Shown: positions 15,139 to 23,262, counted from the first letter of the stretch. The stretch is 45,893 nucleotides of DNA from an uncultured Collinsella sp. (GCA_902470065.1 CABRFA010000008.1:1-45893), one strand, 5' to 3'. Translations and numbers: made by a program. Notes: generated by a model not told the origin, from the sequence alone.

Positions 15139-16593
15139 TTAGAAACCCTGACCGTAGCCCTGGCCCTGCTGGCCCAGCAGCTCCTCCAGATACTGGCGCA
15201 GCTGCTCGTCGGTAATACCGCCGTTGCCGGTGTCAGTCGCGCTGTCGTCCTGCTGCTGGTTCTGCAGCTCCTCGTCGGAGCCAAGCTCGACGGTGACCTT
15301 CTTCTCGTCCTTGCCGCGCATGAGCGTGATCTCGACCTTCTCGCCCACCTCGTGGCTGCGCAGCGCGATGATCAGGCCATCGGCGCTCGTGATCTCGTCG
15401 TCGCCCAGCTTGGTAATGACATCGCCCTCTTGGATGCCGGCCTTTGCGGCAGGACCGTCCTCAACGACGCTCGCCACGTACGCGCCGCTATCGGTGCTCA
15501 GCTTGTTAGTGCGAGCGTTGAGCGCGTTGACGCTCGAAAGCATGGCTCCCAGGTACGGGTGCACCGGCGTCTTGCCGCCGATGATCTGGTCGGCAATGTT
15601 CTTGGCGTAGTTAACGGGAATAGCAAAGCCCACGCCCGAGCTAGAGCCCGAGTAGCTCTCGATGAGCGAGTTGATGCCCACCAGCTCGCCGTTGTCGTTA
15701 ACGAGCGCGCCACCGGAGTTGCCCGGGTTGATGGCAGCATCGGTCTGGATCATGTTGGCATAGATGGTGTTACCGCTGGTAGAGCTCATGGCCGTGGAAC
15801 GATACAGCGCCGACACAATGCCCGTGGAAACAGACTGCTCGTTGCCGAACGGCGAACCGATGGCCATAACCCACTCGCCCACATTGAGCTTGGAGGAGTC
15901 ACCGATCTCGATCGGTGTGAGCTTGGAGGCGTCGGCGTCCTTGAGCTTGATGACGGCCAGGTCGCTCGAAGCGTCGTTGCCCACGAACTCGGCCTCGTAG
16001 GTGGTACCGTCATCCATGGTCACCACGTACTGGTCATAGCCATCGACCACGTGGTTGTTGGTGAGGATATGGCCCTCGGTATCGAGCACAACGCCCGAGC
16101 CGACGCTGCCCGAGCCGTCCGACTCGTCGGCAGACTGCGAAAGCGAGCCATTCTGGCCGCCGCTCGAAGTGGCGGTAATGGAAACCACGGAGGGCAGGGC
16201 CTTGGCAGAAACGGCCTCGGCCAGCGTGGTGTCCTCGGAATCAATCGTAATCTTTTGCGTCGATGAACCCGAAGCACCCGCCGTCACGGCATTCTTGCCG
16301 CCGCCGATATCGAGCGTGCCGCTCATAATGAGCGCAATGACCAGCAGGGCGCCACAGGCACAGCCGGCGAGTGCTGTAATAAAGATCGGCAGCTTTTTGG
16401 TCTTAGTCTTGACCACTGTGTGCTTGTTTACAACCTGCTGGCTGCCCAGCGGCTTGCCGGTCTGCGTGTCGTAGGCCTGCACGTAGGGAATGTTGCTGTC
16501 GGCAGGCGTCGACTCCACCTGCACGCGCGGCTGCTGCTGCGTCTCGCCGGCGTGGTCCGCATCCTGGGGACGCTGGGAATCGTTCTCGCTCAT
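15139..16593 (-). CDS. htrA: HtrA/DegP-like membrane-anchored serine protease with PDZ domain
   Basis: This 484-residue envelope protease degrades or refolds damaged extracytoplasmic proteins. A polar cytoplasmic N-terminus (1-67) is followed by one membrane segment (about 68-91). A trypsin-like domain follows with the triad H181 (NNHVV), D211 (SSDLAV) and S293 (GNSGG), then a PDZ domain around 365-455 (AYVASVVEDGPAAKAGIQEGD). The tail is rich in Q and G. The ATG at 16593 has AAAGGA eight bases upstream. A perfect stem at 16623-16646 sits in its leader. It ends in a strong terminator, so it is probably a single-gene unit. Confidence 0.94.
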   Translation of the reverse strand: MSENDSQRPQDADHAGETQQQPRVQVESTPADSNIPYVQAYDTQTGKPLGSQQVVNKHTVVKTKTKKLPIFITALAGCACGALLVIALIMSGTLDIGGGKNAVTAGASGSSTQKITIDSEDTTLAEAVSAKALPSVVSITATSSGGQNGSLSQSADESDGSGSVGSGVVLDTEGHILTNNHVVDGYDQYVVTMDDGTTYEAEFVGNDASSDLAVIKLKDADASKLTPIEIGDSSKLNVGEWVMAIGSPFGNEQSVSTGIVSALYRSTAMSSTSGNTIYANMIQTDAAINPGNSGGALVNDNGELVGINSLIESYSGSSSGVGFAIPVNYAKNIADQIIGGKTPVHPYLGAMLSSVNALNARTNKLSTDSGAYVASVVEDGPAAKAGIQEGDVITKLGDDEITSADGLIIALRSHEVGEKVEITLMRGKDEKKVTVELGSDEELQNQQQDDSATDTGNGGITDEQLRQYLEELLGQQGQGYGQGF

Positions 16594-16622
16594 AGCTGCG
16601 ATCCTTTCGTCAAATAACCAAA

Positions 16623-16646
16623 GGCCCGCCAAACACGTGGCGGGCC
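16623..16646 (-). terminator. Hairpin in the htrA leader, terminator-like
   Basis: GGCCCGCCA (16623-16631) pairs with TGGCGGGCC (16638-16646). On the minus strand it is followed by TTTGGTTATTTG and then the htrA ribosome site. Only 29 bases separate it from the htrA start, so a promoter cannot fit downstream of it. It may be a leaky terminator of the upstream regulator gene or part of the htrA leader. Confidence 0.5.
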
Positions 16647-16764
16647 ATCATTGTTCACGTTGAGTTGTACCCCAATATGCGGGTGCACGTGTATGAGAAC
16701 GCAATCTTTTAGGAAGGCTTAAGTTCTTCTGCAAACCCGAAAGGAACCCGCACATGCGGCAAAA

Positions 16765-16797
16765 CCACCACAAAGGTGCCTGTCCCCTTTGTGGTGG
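16765..16797 (-). repeat. A-type hairpin repeat, copy 4
   Basis: CCACCACAAAGG (16765-16776) pairs perfectly with 16786-16797 around TGCCTGTCC. On the minus strand it is followed by TTTTGCC. It starts only five bases beyond the stop codon of the response-regulator gene and would serve as its terminator. Confidence 0.9.
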
Positions 16798-16801
16798 AAA
16801 T

Positions 16802-17464
16802 CTAGTCCTTAAACAGATAGCCCACGCCGCGGACGGTGGTGATGTGTGCCGCGATCTGCGGACCCACCTTGGAGCGGATGCGTCGGATGTGCACGTCGAC
16901 GGTGCGCGTGCCGCCGCAGTACTCAAAGCCCCACACGCGGTGCAGCAGCACCTCGCGGCTGTAGGCACGGTTGGGGTGCGTCGCCAAAAAGCTCAGCAGC
17001 GAGTACTCCATCAGCGTCAGGTCGATGGGCTCGTTATCGAGCGTCACCTGGTAGGTAGCCAGGTTGATCTCGAGGTTATCGATGTTGAGCACATCGTCGG
17101 CGGTGACGGTCTCCTCCTCGCCCATCAGGCGCTGTGCACGAGCCTTAAGCTCGTTGGGCGTCGCCGTGGGGCATACAAAGTCGGCATGCGCATGATTGGG
17201 CAGGCGCAGGGTGCCGAGCGCCTCGTCGTCGACGATCACCAACATGGGGACGCCGCCGCGATCGTCAAGCCACTTGGCAATCTGATCGATGCGGTCGCTG
17301 CGGATGCCATCGGAATCGAGAATCAGCAGGTCAAAGTCGTGCGCCGCGGTCGGCGAATCGGGAGTTGCCAGGCTCACCTCGACACCCAGGGTGGTCGTCA
17401 AGCTGCGGGCAAACTCGTGGAAGCGCGTCGTGCGCGCCATGAACAGGGCACTCTTTTCGGACAT
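16802..17464 (-). CDS. Orphan OmpR/PhoB-type winged-helix regulator with an atypical receiver, possibly GlnR-like
   Basis: This 220-residue protein has an N-terminal receiver-like domain (about 4-112) and a C-terminal trans_reg_C winged helix (about 125-220, ending TVRGVGYLFKD). The receiver retains DLLILDSDG, but the acidic pair normally found after strand 1 and the strand-5 lysine are not evident, so phosphorylation is doubtful. GlnR of actinobacteria has just such an atypical receiver, and this gene lies directly downstream of a glutamine synthetase gene with no kinase nearby. A nitrogen-control role is therefore inferred. The ATG at 17464 is chosen because TTGGAGG lies five bases upstream; the in-frame TTG at 17476 is less likely. 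Confidence 0.82.
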   Translation of the reverse strand: MSEKSALFMARTTRFHEFARSLTTTLGVEVSLATPDSPTAAHDFDLLILDSDGIRSDRIDQIAKWLDDRGGVPMLVIVDDEALGTLRLPNHAHADFVCPTATPNELKARAQRLMGEEETVTADDVLNIDNLEINLATYQVTLDNEPIDLTLMEYSLLSFLATHPNRAYSREVLLHRVWGFEYCGGTRTVDVHIRRIRSKVGPQIAAHITTVRGVGYLFKD

Positions 17465-17514
17465 ATCGGCCTCCAAGGAAATGAGCTCAATCGTACTGGA
17501 ACAAGTCAGCGCGA

Positions 17515-18852
17515 TTAGGAGTTCGCCAGGTAATGCTTAATCTCCCACTCGGTGATCGTAGACTCAAACTTATGCCACTCGTCGCGCTTCTTTTTGAGGA
17601 AGAAGCTGTGGATGTGCTCGCCGAGGGCATCCTTCATAAACTGCGAGTCCTCGAACACGTCGAGCGCCTCTTTGAGCGAGCGCGGCAGCGACGTGTAGCC
17701 AGCCTCGATCATCTGACGGTCGGTAAGCTTGAGCGTCTCGGCCGTGGCCTCGGGCGGGAGCTCCAGCTTGCGCTCGATGCCGTCCAGACCAGCCGCCAGC
17801 GTGACGGCGTTGACCAGGTACGGATTGGCCATGGGATCGGGACTGCGCAGCTCGATGCGCGTGGACAGCTGCTTGCCGGGCTTGTAGACCGGGATGCGGA
17901 CCATACTCGCGCGGTTGCGCAGGCCCCACGTGGCGTACTGCGGCACGGAGTCGCCGCCCGTGGTGATGCGCTTGTACGAGTTGACCGTGGGGTTAGTGAT
18001 GGCGCTGATCTCGCGCGCGTGCGCCAAGATGCCGGCCATGTAGTGCTTGGCGATATCGGAGAGATGGTACTTCTCGTCGTCCTCGCCCCAAAAGACGTTG
18101 TTGCCGTCGTGGTCGAATAGCGACTGGCACAGGAACATAGCGCTGCCGTCCTCGCCCGCCAACGGCTTGGGCATAAAGGAGGCGTGGCACCCGCTCTCGT
18201 AAGCCTGCTGCTTAATGATGAGTTTGGCCGTGGTGATAGCGTCTGACATGCTCAGGGCCTCGGCGTGGCGCAGGCTCATGCCATGCTGCGAGCGACCGGC
18301 GGCGTGGAAGGTGTACTCCACGGGCACGGACATCTTCTCGAGCGTGAGGACCGTGTTGCGGCGCAAGTCGCGAGCGGCGTCGCTCACCGAAAGATCGAAG
18401 TAGCCCACGTTGTCGAGCGGCTCGGGGGTGTGCTCGTCGGGGAAGTAGTAATACTCCAGCTCGGCGCCCACGTTGAGCAGATAGCCGGCCTTCTCGGCCT
18501 TGTAGAACATGCGGCGCAGGGCATCGCGCGGGTCGCCGGCAAACGGCTTGCGATCGGGAGTGCACACGTCGCAGAACACGCGGGCGACGCCGTTATGGCT
18601 CGGGCGCCACGGCAGAATCTGGAAGGTCGAAGCATCGGGGAATGCGAGCATGTCGGCTTCCTCGGGCGTGGCAAAGCCCTCGATGGCGGAGCCGTCAAAG
18701 CCAATACCCTCCTCAAAAGCGACCTCGAGGTCCTCGGGGCTAATGGCAAAGTTCTTGAGGCGGCCGAGAATGTCGACAAACCACAGACGCACAAAGCGGA
18801 TGTCACGCTGCTCTACGGAACGGAGTACGTAATCGATGTTCTGCTGGTTCAT
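17515..18852 (-). CDS. glnA: Type I glutamine synthetase family protein with altered active-site motifs
   Basis: This 445-residue cytosolic protein has the GS beta-grasp and catalytic domains and the short GSI-alpha length. Conserved features include FDGSAIEGF, GAELE, FMPKPL, NPTVNSYKR, the RNRASMVRIP region and RIELRSPDP. Two motifs differ from well-known GSI enzymes. GSGMH, whose histidine is a metal ligand, reads GSAMF. The flap motif GYEAP, whose glutamate guards ammonia attack, reads GGDSVP. It may still make glutamine, or use another amine as some GlnA-like enzymes do. The ATG at 18852 has GGGGAG just upstream. It is 50 bases upstream of the regulator gene and likely co-transcribed with it. 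Confidence 0.88.
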   Translation of the reverse strand: MNQQNIDYVLRSVEQRDIRFVRLWFVDILGRLKNFAISPEDLEVAFEEGIGFDGSAIEGFATPEEADMLAFPDASTFQILPWRPSHNGVARVFCDVCTPDRKPFAGDPRDALRRMFYKAEKAGYLLNVGAELEYYYFPDEHTPEPLDNVGYFDLSVSDAARDLRRNTVLTLEKMSVPVEYTFHAAGRSQHGMSLRHAEALSMSDAITTAKLIIKQQAYESGCHASFMPKPLAGEDGSAMFLCQSLFDHDGNNVFWGEDDEKYHLSDIAKHYMAGILAHAREISAITNPTVNSYKRITTGGDSVPQYATWGLRNRASMVRIPVYKPGKQLSTRIELRSPDPMANPYLVNAVTLAAGLDGIERKLELPPEATAETLKLTDRQMIEAGYTSLPRSLKEALDVFEDSQFMKDALGEHIHSFFLKKKRDEWHKFESTITEWEIKHYLANS

Positions 18853-18986
18853 GTCGCTCCCCTTTCTTTCGGGCGGGTTTCGACTGGTCTATATCGCAGA
18901 TACTATCGCAGAAAAATGTTTCCGCAGGGTTAAAGCGTATCAAGCGCTCAAAAAACGTGCGCGAACAGGCAGTTGCGAACGAGCGA

Positions 18987-20009
18987 TTAGCGCGAGGTCG
19001 AAGCGCGGTGTTCGATGTGGCCGGGAATCTCGATGCGCTTGGGGGCGAGCTTTGCGGCATCGCCCACCGTAGTGGTAACGACGTCGATGCGCTCGGACAG
19101 GCGCTCGACCACGCGCTCGGCAATGGTAAGGGTGTCCTGCGCGGCCGTGGTCACACCGCCAAAGAGCACGTGGTTCCAAGGGTAGTCGTCAAACGTCGCG
19201 ATCTTGAGCCCCGCCGGCAGCGAGGGACCAAGCTGCGCCAACGCCTCGGTCAGACGCAGGAAGACCAGGCCGTTGACGGCAATGAGGCCGAGCTTTTTGC
19301 CTGCACAGCCGCGGATGGTCTCGTCCAAGCGGCTGACGCCCGTGGCACCGCCGTCGGTCAGGGTGACGACCTCGCCCGCAAGGCCGCGTCGCGAAAGCTC
19401 GTCGGCAAAGGCCTCGGCACGCTCGCGACGCACGGGGCTGTCGTCGCTTGCCTCGGTGAGCAGGCACAGGCGCTCGCTGCCCGCAGCTGCCAAGGCGTCT
19501 ACCAAGCCGGCGACCAGCTCACGGTTGTTAGATGTCACCAGATCGACACCGCCGTCGGCAACATCGCGGTCGAGCAGCACAACAGGCAGACGTCCCGCTG
19601 CCGCGGCGATCGCCTCGTCATTGCCTCCGCAGGTGTTGACGACCAGACCGTCCACGCCAGCGTCGATAAGTCTGGTGAGTGACTCTGCTTCCTTTTCGGG
19701 GTCGTTGCCGCTAATGGCCGTCATGAGCGAGCAGCCGCGCGCGGCGGCGCTGACGGAAAGTCCTTCGAGCATGGCGCTGGAGAACGGGTTGGCGATGTCG
19801 GCCAGGATCACGCCGATGAGGTTGGTGCGCGAGCTGCGCAGATTGCGCGCGGCAGCACGTGGGCGATAGCCGGTGCGCTCGATAACCGCCGCGATGCGAG
19901 CGCGGGTTTCCTCGGTCATCTGCCCGGGGCGGTTGTTGAGATAGCGCGAGACCGTGGCCGGGCTCACGCCCGCCTCGGCGGCAATGTCCTTGATTCTCAT
20001 CTGCGCCAT
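18987..20009 (-). CDS. LacI-family transcriptional repressor, probable regulator of kdgK
   Basis: This 340-residue protein has an N-terminal helix-turn-helix (MRIKDIAAEAGVSPATVSRYLN) and a periplasmic-binding-like effector domain. It is divergent from kdgK, and two tandem CGAAACCGATTTCG-type dyads lie between them, so it most likely represses the KDG pathway in response to KDG or a related sugar acid (inference). The ATG at 20009 follows a weak GGGG site and puts the HTH at the usual place. In-frame ATGs at 20057 and 20048 lack a ribosome site and would overlap the A/T tract upstream. Confidence 0.9.
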   Translation of the reverse strand: MAQMRIKDIAAEAGVSPATVSRYLNNRPGQMTEETRARIAAVIERTGYRPRAAARNLRSSRTNLIGVILADIANPFSSAMLEGLSVSAAARGCSLMTAISGNDPEKEAESLTRLIDAGVDGLVVNTCGGNDEAIAAAAGRLPVVLLDRDVADGGVDLVTSNNRELVAGLVDALAAAGSERLCLLTEASDDSPVRRERAEAFADELSRRGLAGEVVTLTDGGATGVSRLDETIRGCAGKKLGLIAVNGLVFLRLTEALAQLGPSLPAGLKIATFDDYPWNHVLFGGVTTAAQDTLTIAERVVERLSERIDVVTTTVGDAAKLAPKRIEIPGHIEHRASTSR

Positions 20010-20074
20010 GGCGCACCCCGTTTCCCAATTGTCAGCAGTCTGAGCCATTTTAGGCATTTTTTTAAAAATCTCGG

Positions 20075-20139
20075 TTGCAAAACGCTGTAGGTGAGTATAC
20101 TACAACTCGAAACGAAACCGATTTCGTAAACCGATTTCG
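20075..20139 (+). promoter_or_regulatory. kdgK promoter with tandem LacI-type operators
   Basis: TTGCAA (20075-20080) and TATACT (20096-20101) form a plausible promoter with a short spacer. Directly downstream, CGAAACCGATTTCG (20113-20126) is a dyad with perfect 5-bp arms, and a second related site, GTAAACCGATTTCGG, follows at 20126-20140 with its centre about 14 bp away. Binding there would block initiation or early elongation. The adjacent divergent LacI gene is the natural candidate regulator. Confidence 0.65.
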
Positions 20140-20142
20140 GCA

Positions 20143-20202
20143 AGCGTTGGCACGCAGGTGCAAAGACGCACCCTACCGTCTTGGCACCTGCGTGCCAACG
20201 CT
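20143..20202 (+). repeat. Long hairpin in the kdgK leader
   Basis: AGCGTTGGCACGCAGGTG (20143-20160) and its exact complement (20185-20202) extend inward by another 8 bp with one mismatch, giving a 26-bp stem around CACCCTAC. It lies between the operators and the kdgK ribosome site. No T-run follows, so it is not a standard terminator. A role in leader-RNA stability or regulation is possible. Confidence 0.75.
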
Positions 20203-20243
20203 ATATCAAAGGTGTACGCACGAGTAAAAGGAGCTGCGCGACC

Positions 20244-21278
20244 ATGGGTAAAACGGTTCTTACCTTCGGCGAAATCATGATGAGGCTCTCGCCCAAAGAT
20301 CATCTGCGCATTGAGCAGGCAACCGAGTTTGACGTCCGCTACGGTGGCGCCGAGGCCAACACCGCTCTTTCCCTGGCCTACCAAGGCGACAAGGCCGCTT
20401 ACGTATCCGTTGTCCCGGCCAACCGCCTAGGCGAGTGCGCGCTGCGCTCGCTGAAGGCCTACGGCGTCGACACAACGCGCGTCGTGCGTCAGGGCGACCG
20501 TCTTGGCTCCTATGTGTTTGAGGTCGGCGCCTCGCAGCGCGGCAACGGCTGCGTCTACGACCGCAAGTTCTCTGCCATCAACATGGCCAAGCGCGACGTC
20601 TTTGACTGGGACGAGATCCTCAAGGGCATCGATGTCTTCTACTTCTCCGGCGTGACCCCCGCCGTCTCCGACGAGATGGCCGCCGCCTGCAAGGAGGCGC
20701 TCGCCGTCTGCCGCGCCAAGGGCATCACCACCGTGTGCGACGTGAACTATCGCGGCAAGATGTGGTCGCCCGAGAAATCGCAGGCCACCATGAAGGAACT
20801 CCTGCCGCTCGTCGACATCTGCATCGCCAACGACGAGGATGCGCCTGCCGGCCTTGGCATGACCTGCGTCTCCGGCTCCCTTGCCCACGGCATCGAGGAG
20901 CGTGACACCTACGTCGAGATGGCCCGTCAGATCTGCGCCGAGTACGGTTGCAAGAAGGTCGCCTCGGTCGTCCGCAACATCTCCTGCGTCGAGCGCTCCA
21001 TCTGGATGGGCATGCTCTTTGACGCCGAGAGCGGCGAGCACTGGTTCTCCCCTGCTCACGACGTGCACGTACTCGAGGGCGTTGCCGCCGGCGACGCTTT
21101 CAACGCCGGCCTCGTCCATGCCCTCATCAACGACTTTGACCCGCAGGACGCTGTCAACTACGCGATTGCAGCCTCGATCCTCAAGCTCACTATCAAGGGC
21201 GATTCCAACTTGGTGACCGCAGACGAGATCGCAGCCGCGGCATCCGCCGCCGACAGTGGCACCCGCGTCGCCCGTTAA
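20244..21278 (+). CDS. kdgK: 2-keto-3-deoxygluconate kinase
   Basis: This 344-residue PfkB/ribokinase-fold kinase phosphorylates KDG to KDPG with ATP. The substrate-binding RYGGAEANTA is at 32-41, and the catalytic motif is AAGDAFNAG with base D284, a variant of the usual GAGD. It is followed by the KDPG aldolase gene and carries the GEIMMRLSPKD start typical of KdgK. The ATG at 20244 has AAAGGAG about ten bases upstream. The longer frame from 20181 would start inside the leader hairpin and is rejected. It links uronate and gluconate catabolism to glycolysis. Confidence 0.93.
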   Translation: MGKTVLTFGEIMMRLSPKDHLRIEQATEFDVRYGGAEANTALSLAYQGDKAAYVSVVPANRLGECALRSLKAYGVDTTRVVRQGDRLGSYVFEVGASQRGNGCVYDRKFSAINMAKRDVFDWDEILKGIDVFYFSGVTPAVSDEMAAACKEALAVCRAKGITTVCDVNYRGKMWSPEKSQATMKELLPLVDICIANDEDAPAGLGMTCVSGSLAHGIEERDTYVEMARQICAEYGCKKVASVVRNISCVERSIWMGMLFDAESGEHWFSPAHDVHVLEGVAAGDAFNAGLVHALINDFDPQDAVNYAIAASILKLTIKGDSNLVTADEIAAAASAADSGTRVAR

Positions 21279-21293
21279 TTCGTTCCCCATTCC

Positions 21294-21482
21294 GCGGGCC
21301 GCAGCTTTCCAATCCCATACCCCTGCGGCCCGCTCCCCGATTCCTCCGGCCGGGCAAAACCACCAGTCCCATTCCGGTTTTGCCTGGCATTCCCTACATG
21401 ACTGGTCGAGCAGCCGGTTTTGGAATTGCTTGAACCCCAAGCAGTGCCTCCGATAACCAATCCAAAATCGGCTCCTGACCAG
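21294..21482 (+). repeat. Three successive hairpins between kdgK and kdgA
   Basis: GCGGGCCGCAG (21294-21304) pairs with 21323-21333. GCCGGGCAAAACC (21349-21361) pairs with 21376-21388 with one mismatch. A longer imperfect pair lies at 21402-21428 and 21457-21482, with CTGGTC and GACCAG at its outer ends. They fill nearly the whole 254-bp spacer between two genes of one pathway. None is followed by a clear T-run. Confidence 0.6.
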
Positions 21483-21532
21483 CACATTTGGCAATCACGC
21501 GCCCATGCGCGCCACACATCGAAAGGAACATC

Positions 21533-22174
21533 ATGTTCGATCAGTTCTACACCACGCTTGAGTCCCTGGGCATCGTGCCGGTCGTTGTGCTCGACAAGGT
21601 CGAGGACGCCGCTCCGCTCGCCCACGCCCTTATGGCAGCTGGCATGAAGTCCGCCGAGGTCACCTTCCGCACCGCCTGCGCCGCCGAGTGCATCGCCGCT
21701 ATGGCCGAGGCCGAGCCCGAGATGTGCGTTGGCGCCGGCACTGTCCTGACCGTCGAGCAGGTTGAGCAGGCCCGCACAGCCGGTGCCAAGTTCATCGTCT
21801 CCCCGGGTTACAACGAGGACGTCGTGAAGCACTGCATCGATATCGACCTGCCCGTCCTTCCCGGCACCGTGACCCCCTCCGAGGTCACCGCAGCCGAGAA
21901 CCTGGGCCTCAAGGTCACCAAGTTCTTCCCCGCGTCCCAGTATGGCGGCCTGAACACCATCAAGGCCCTCGCCGCTCCGTTTGTCGGTCACCGCTTTATG
22001 CCTACCGGCGGCGTGAGCACCGCCAACGTCGAGGAGTACCTGAGCTCCTCTGCCATCATCGCCTGCGGTGGCACCTGGATGGTCAAGCCGGCCCTGTTTG
22101 CCGATGGCGACTTCTCCAAGGTCGAGCAGATTGCCCGCGAGGCCATGGACGTCGTCAAGAAGGTCCGCGGCTAG
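21533..22174 (+). CDS. kdgA: 2-keto-3-deoxy-6-phosphogluconate aldolase
   Basis: This 213-residue class I aldolase (Eda/KdgA family) cleaves KDPG to pyruvate and glyceraldehyde 3-phosphate. The catalytic glutamate is E42 in AEVTFRT and the Schiff-base lysine is K130 in KVTKFFPAS. PTGGVS near 175 is the phosphate-binding region. The ATG at 21533 has AAAGGAA just upstream. It acts directly after KdgK, and a strong terminator follows. Confidence 0.95.
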   Translation: MFDQFYTTLESLGIVPVVVLDKVEDAAPLAHALMAAGMKSAEVTFRTACAAECIAAMAEAEPEMCVGAGTVLTVEQVEQARTAGAKFIVSPGYNEDVVKHCIDIDLPVLPGTVTPSEVTAAENLGLKVTKFFPASQYGGLNTIKALAAPFVGHRFMPTGGVSTANVEEYLSSSAIIACGGTWMVKPALFADGDFSKVEQIAREAMDVVKKVRG

Positions 22175-22191
22175 GTTTAGCTCTCTATCGT

Positions 22192-22229
22192 GAAAGGGGG
22201 CGTGCCCTAGACCTCGCCCCCTTTCTTTT
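22192..22229 (+). terminator. Intrinsic terminator of kdgA
   Basis: GAAAGGGGGCG (22192-22202) pairs with CGCCCCCTTTC (22215-22225) and is followed by TTTT. It starts 17 bases after the kdgA stop codon. Confidence 0.9.
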
Positions 22230-22330
22230 AAAGCGGCTCGGAAGCGCGCCGTTTCCGTCACGAACAAGAACCAAAACCGTCTTGTATGCTGATAGAACGT
22301 GACGGAAGCGGCACGCCCCCGAGCCGCTTT
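22230..22330. repeat. 101-bp imperfect palindrome with 33-bp arms
   Basis: AAAGCGGCTCGG opens the left arm (22230-22262), and the right arm (22298-22330) is its complement with about four mismatches in 33. The 35-base interior has its own small ACAAG/CTTGT dyad. It begins at the end of the kdgA terminator. No coding potential is seen. It could be a MITE-like element or a structured RNA. Confidence 0.6.
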
Positions 22331-22393
22331 GCCTACTCGGCTGGCAGTCGCGCTCAACTGAGCCACTTCGGTAAAAACCGAGCCACCAAAACA

Positions 22394-22458
22394 GCTGCGG
22401 CGCCGTCTGGAGGAATGGACCCTTGCTTCTGGTCTTTTCCTCCAAGCGGCGCCGCAGC
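22394..22458. terminator. Bidirectional terminator-like hairpin
   Basis: The arms at 22394-22421 and 22431-22458 match at 24 of 28 positions and include GCTGCGGCGCCG perfectly. The stem is preceded by AAAAC and followed by GTTTT, so it could end transcription from either side: kdgA on the plus strand or the GntR gene on the minus strand. The rest of the 395-bp gap between those genes (22175-22569) shows nothing else. Confidence 0.65.
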
Positions 22459-22569
22459 GTTTTCGTGCCCCGATGTGCCCCGGCACTTGCGGTGGAATAC
22501 GGACTGCCTACACCATCAGAGCCGCAAAACAATTCCTATTTCACTGCAACTAATGAGGGGGGGGGCGAG

Positions 22570-23262
22570 TTAGATGGCCGTATCTTTGGACAGCTCAAAG
22601 TAGTCGGGATGCAAGGCAATAACCGGACCCTGCTCCTCGGGCATTAGATGCAAATGCGTCTCTGCCAGATAGCTCGCCGTGTCGGTATCGCCCTTCTTAA
22701 TGGCCTCGAGAATCCGGCGATGCTGCCCACGGATCGGCTCCCAGTCCAGATCCTGCGACACCATACGCAACCAGTTGTATCGCTCAAAGTGCGTATTGAC
22801 GCTCTTCATCCAATCCCACAACATGTGACGGCCGGCAATCGCAAAACACGTCTCATGGAACAGGTTGTCCAGGTCGAAAAAGCGACGCGTTTCGCCATGG
22901 TCGAGCGACTCGGACTCGGCAAGAATCTGCTCAAGCCGCTGCTTTTGCTCGGGCGTAGCAGCCGAACAACATTTAATGAGTACGCTTCTTTCGAGCTTTT
23001 CGCGCAAGAAACAGGCATTCTCGGCGTGTTCCATGCTGATCTTAGAAACGTAGGTGCCGCTTTTGGGACGTGTTTCGACCAGCTCCTGCTCGCGCAGGCG
23101 CACAAAGGATTCGCGAATGGGCGTACGCCCGATTCCTGTCTCTTTTTCCAGACCAATCGCCGAAAGGCGCGTGCCGGGCTTGAGCTCGGCATAGATGATC
23201 TTGGAGCGCAATGCGTTGTATGCCTGATCTTGCAGGCTCTGATAATGCTGGTGTTGTTCCAT
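22570..23262 (-). CDS. GntR-family regulator with FCD domain
   Basis: This 230-residue protein has a GntR winged helix (about 10-75, GIGRTPIRESFVRLREQ) and an all-helical FCD ligand domain. DLDNLFHETCF, with D and H, and later H residues probably form the metal/carboxylate site. Such proteins sense sugar acids (UxuR/ExuR type) or other carboxylates. It lies between kdgA and a sugar-acid dehydratase. The ATG at 23262 has GAGGG four bases upstream; the further frame begins with an unsupported GTG. A dyad upstream of the dehydratase (25325-25343) may be its operator. Confidence 0.88.
   Translation of the reverse strand: MEQHQHYQSLQDQAYNALRSKIIYAELKPGTRLSAIGLEKETGIGRTPIRESFVRLREQELVETRPKSGTYVSKISMEHAENACFLREKLERSVLIKCCSAATPEQKQRLEQILAESESLDHGETRRFFDLDNLFHETCFAIAGRHMLWDWMKSVNTHFERYNWLRMVSQDLDWEPIRGQHRRILEAIKKGDTDTASYLAETHLHLMPEEQGPVIALHPDYFELSKDTAI

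Noticed and set aside
20181..20243. Longer N-terminus for kdgK starting at 20181
   Set aside because: It would begin in the middle of the leader hairpin and has no ribosome site, while AAAGGAG precedes the ATG at 20244.
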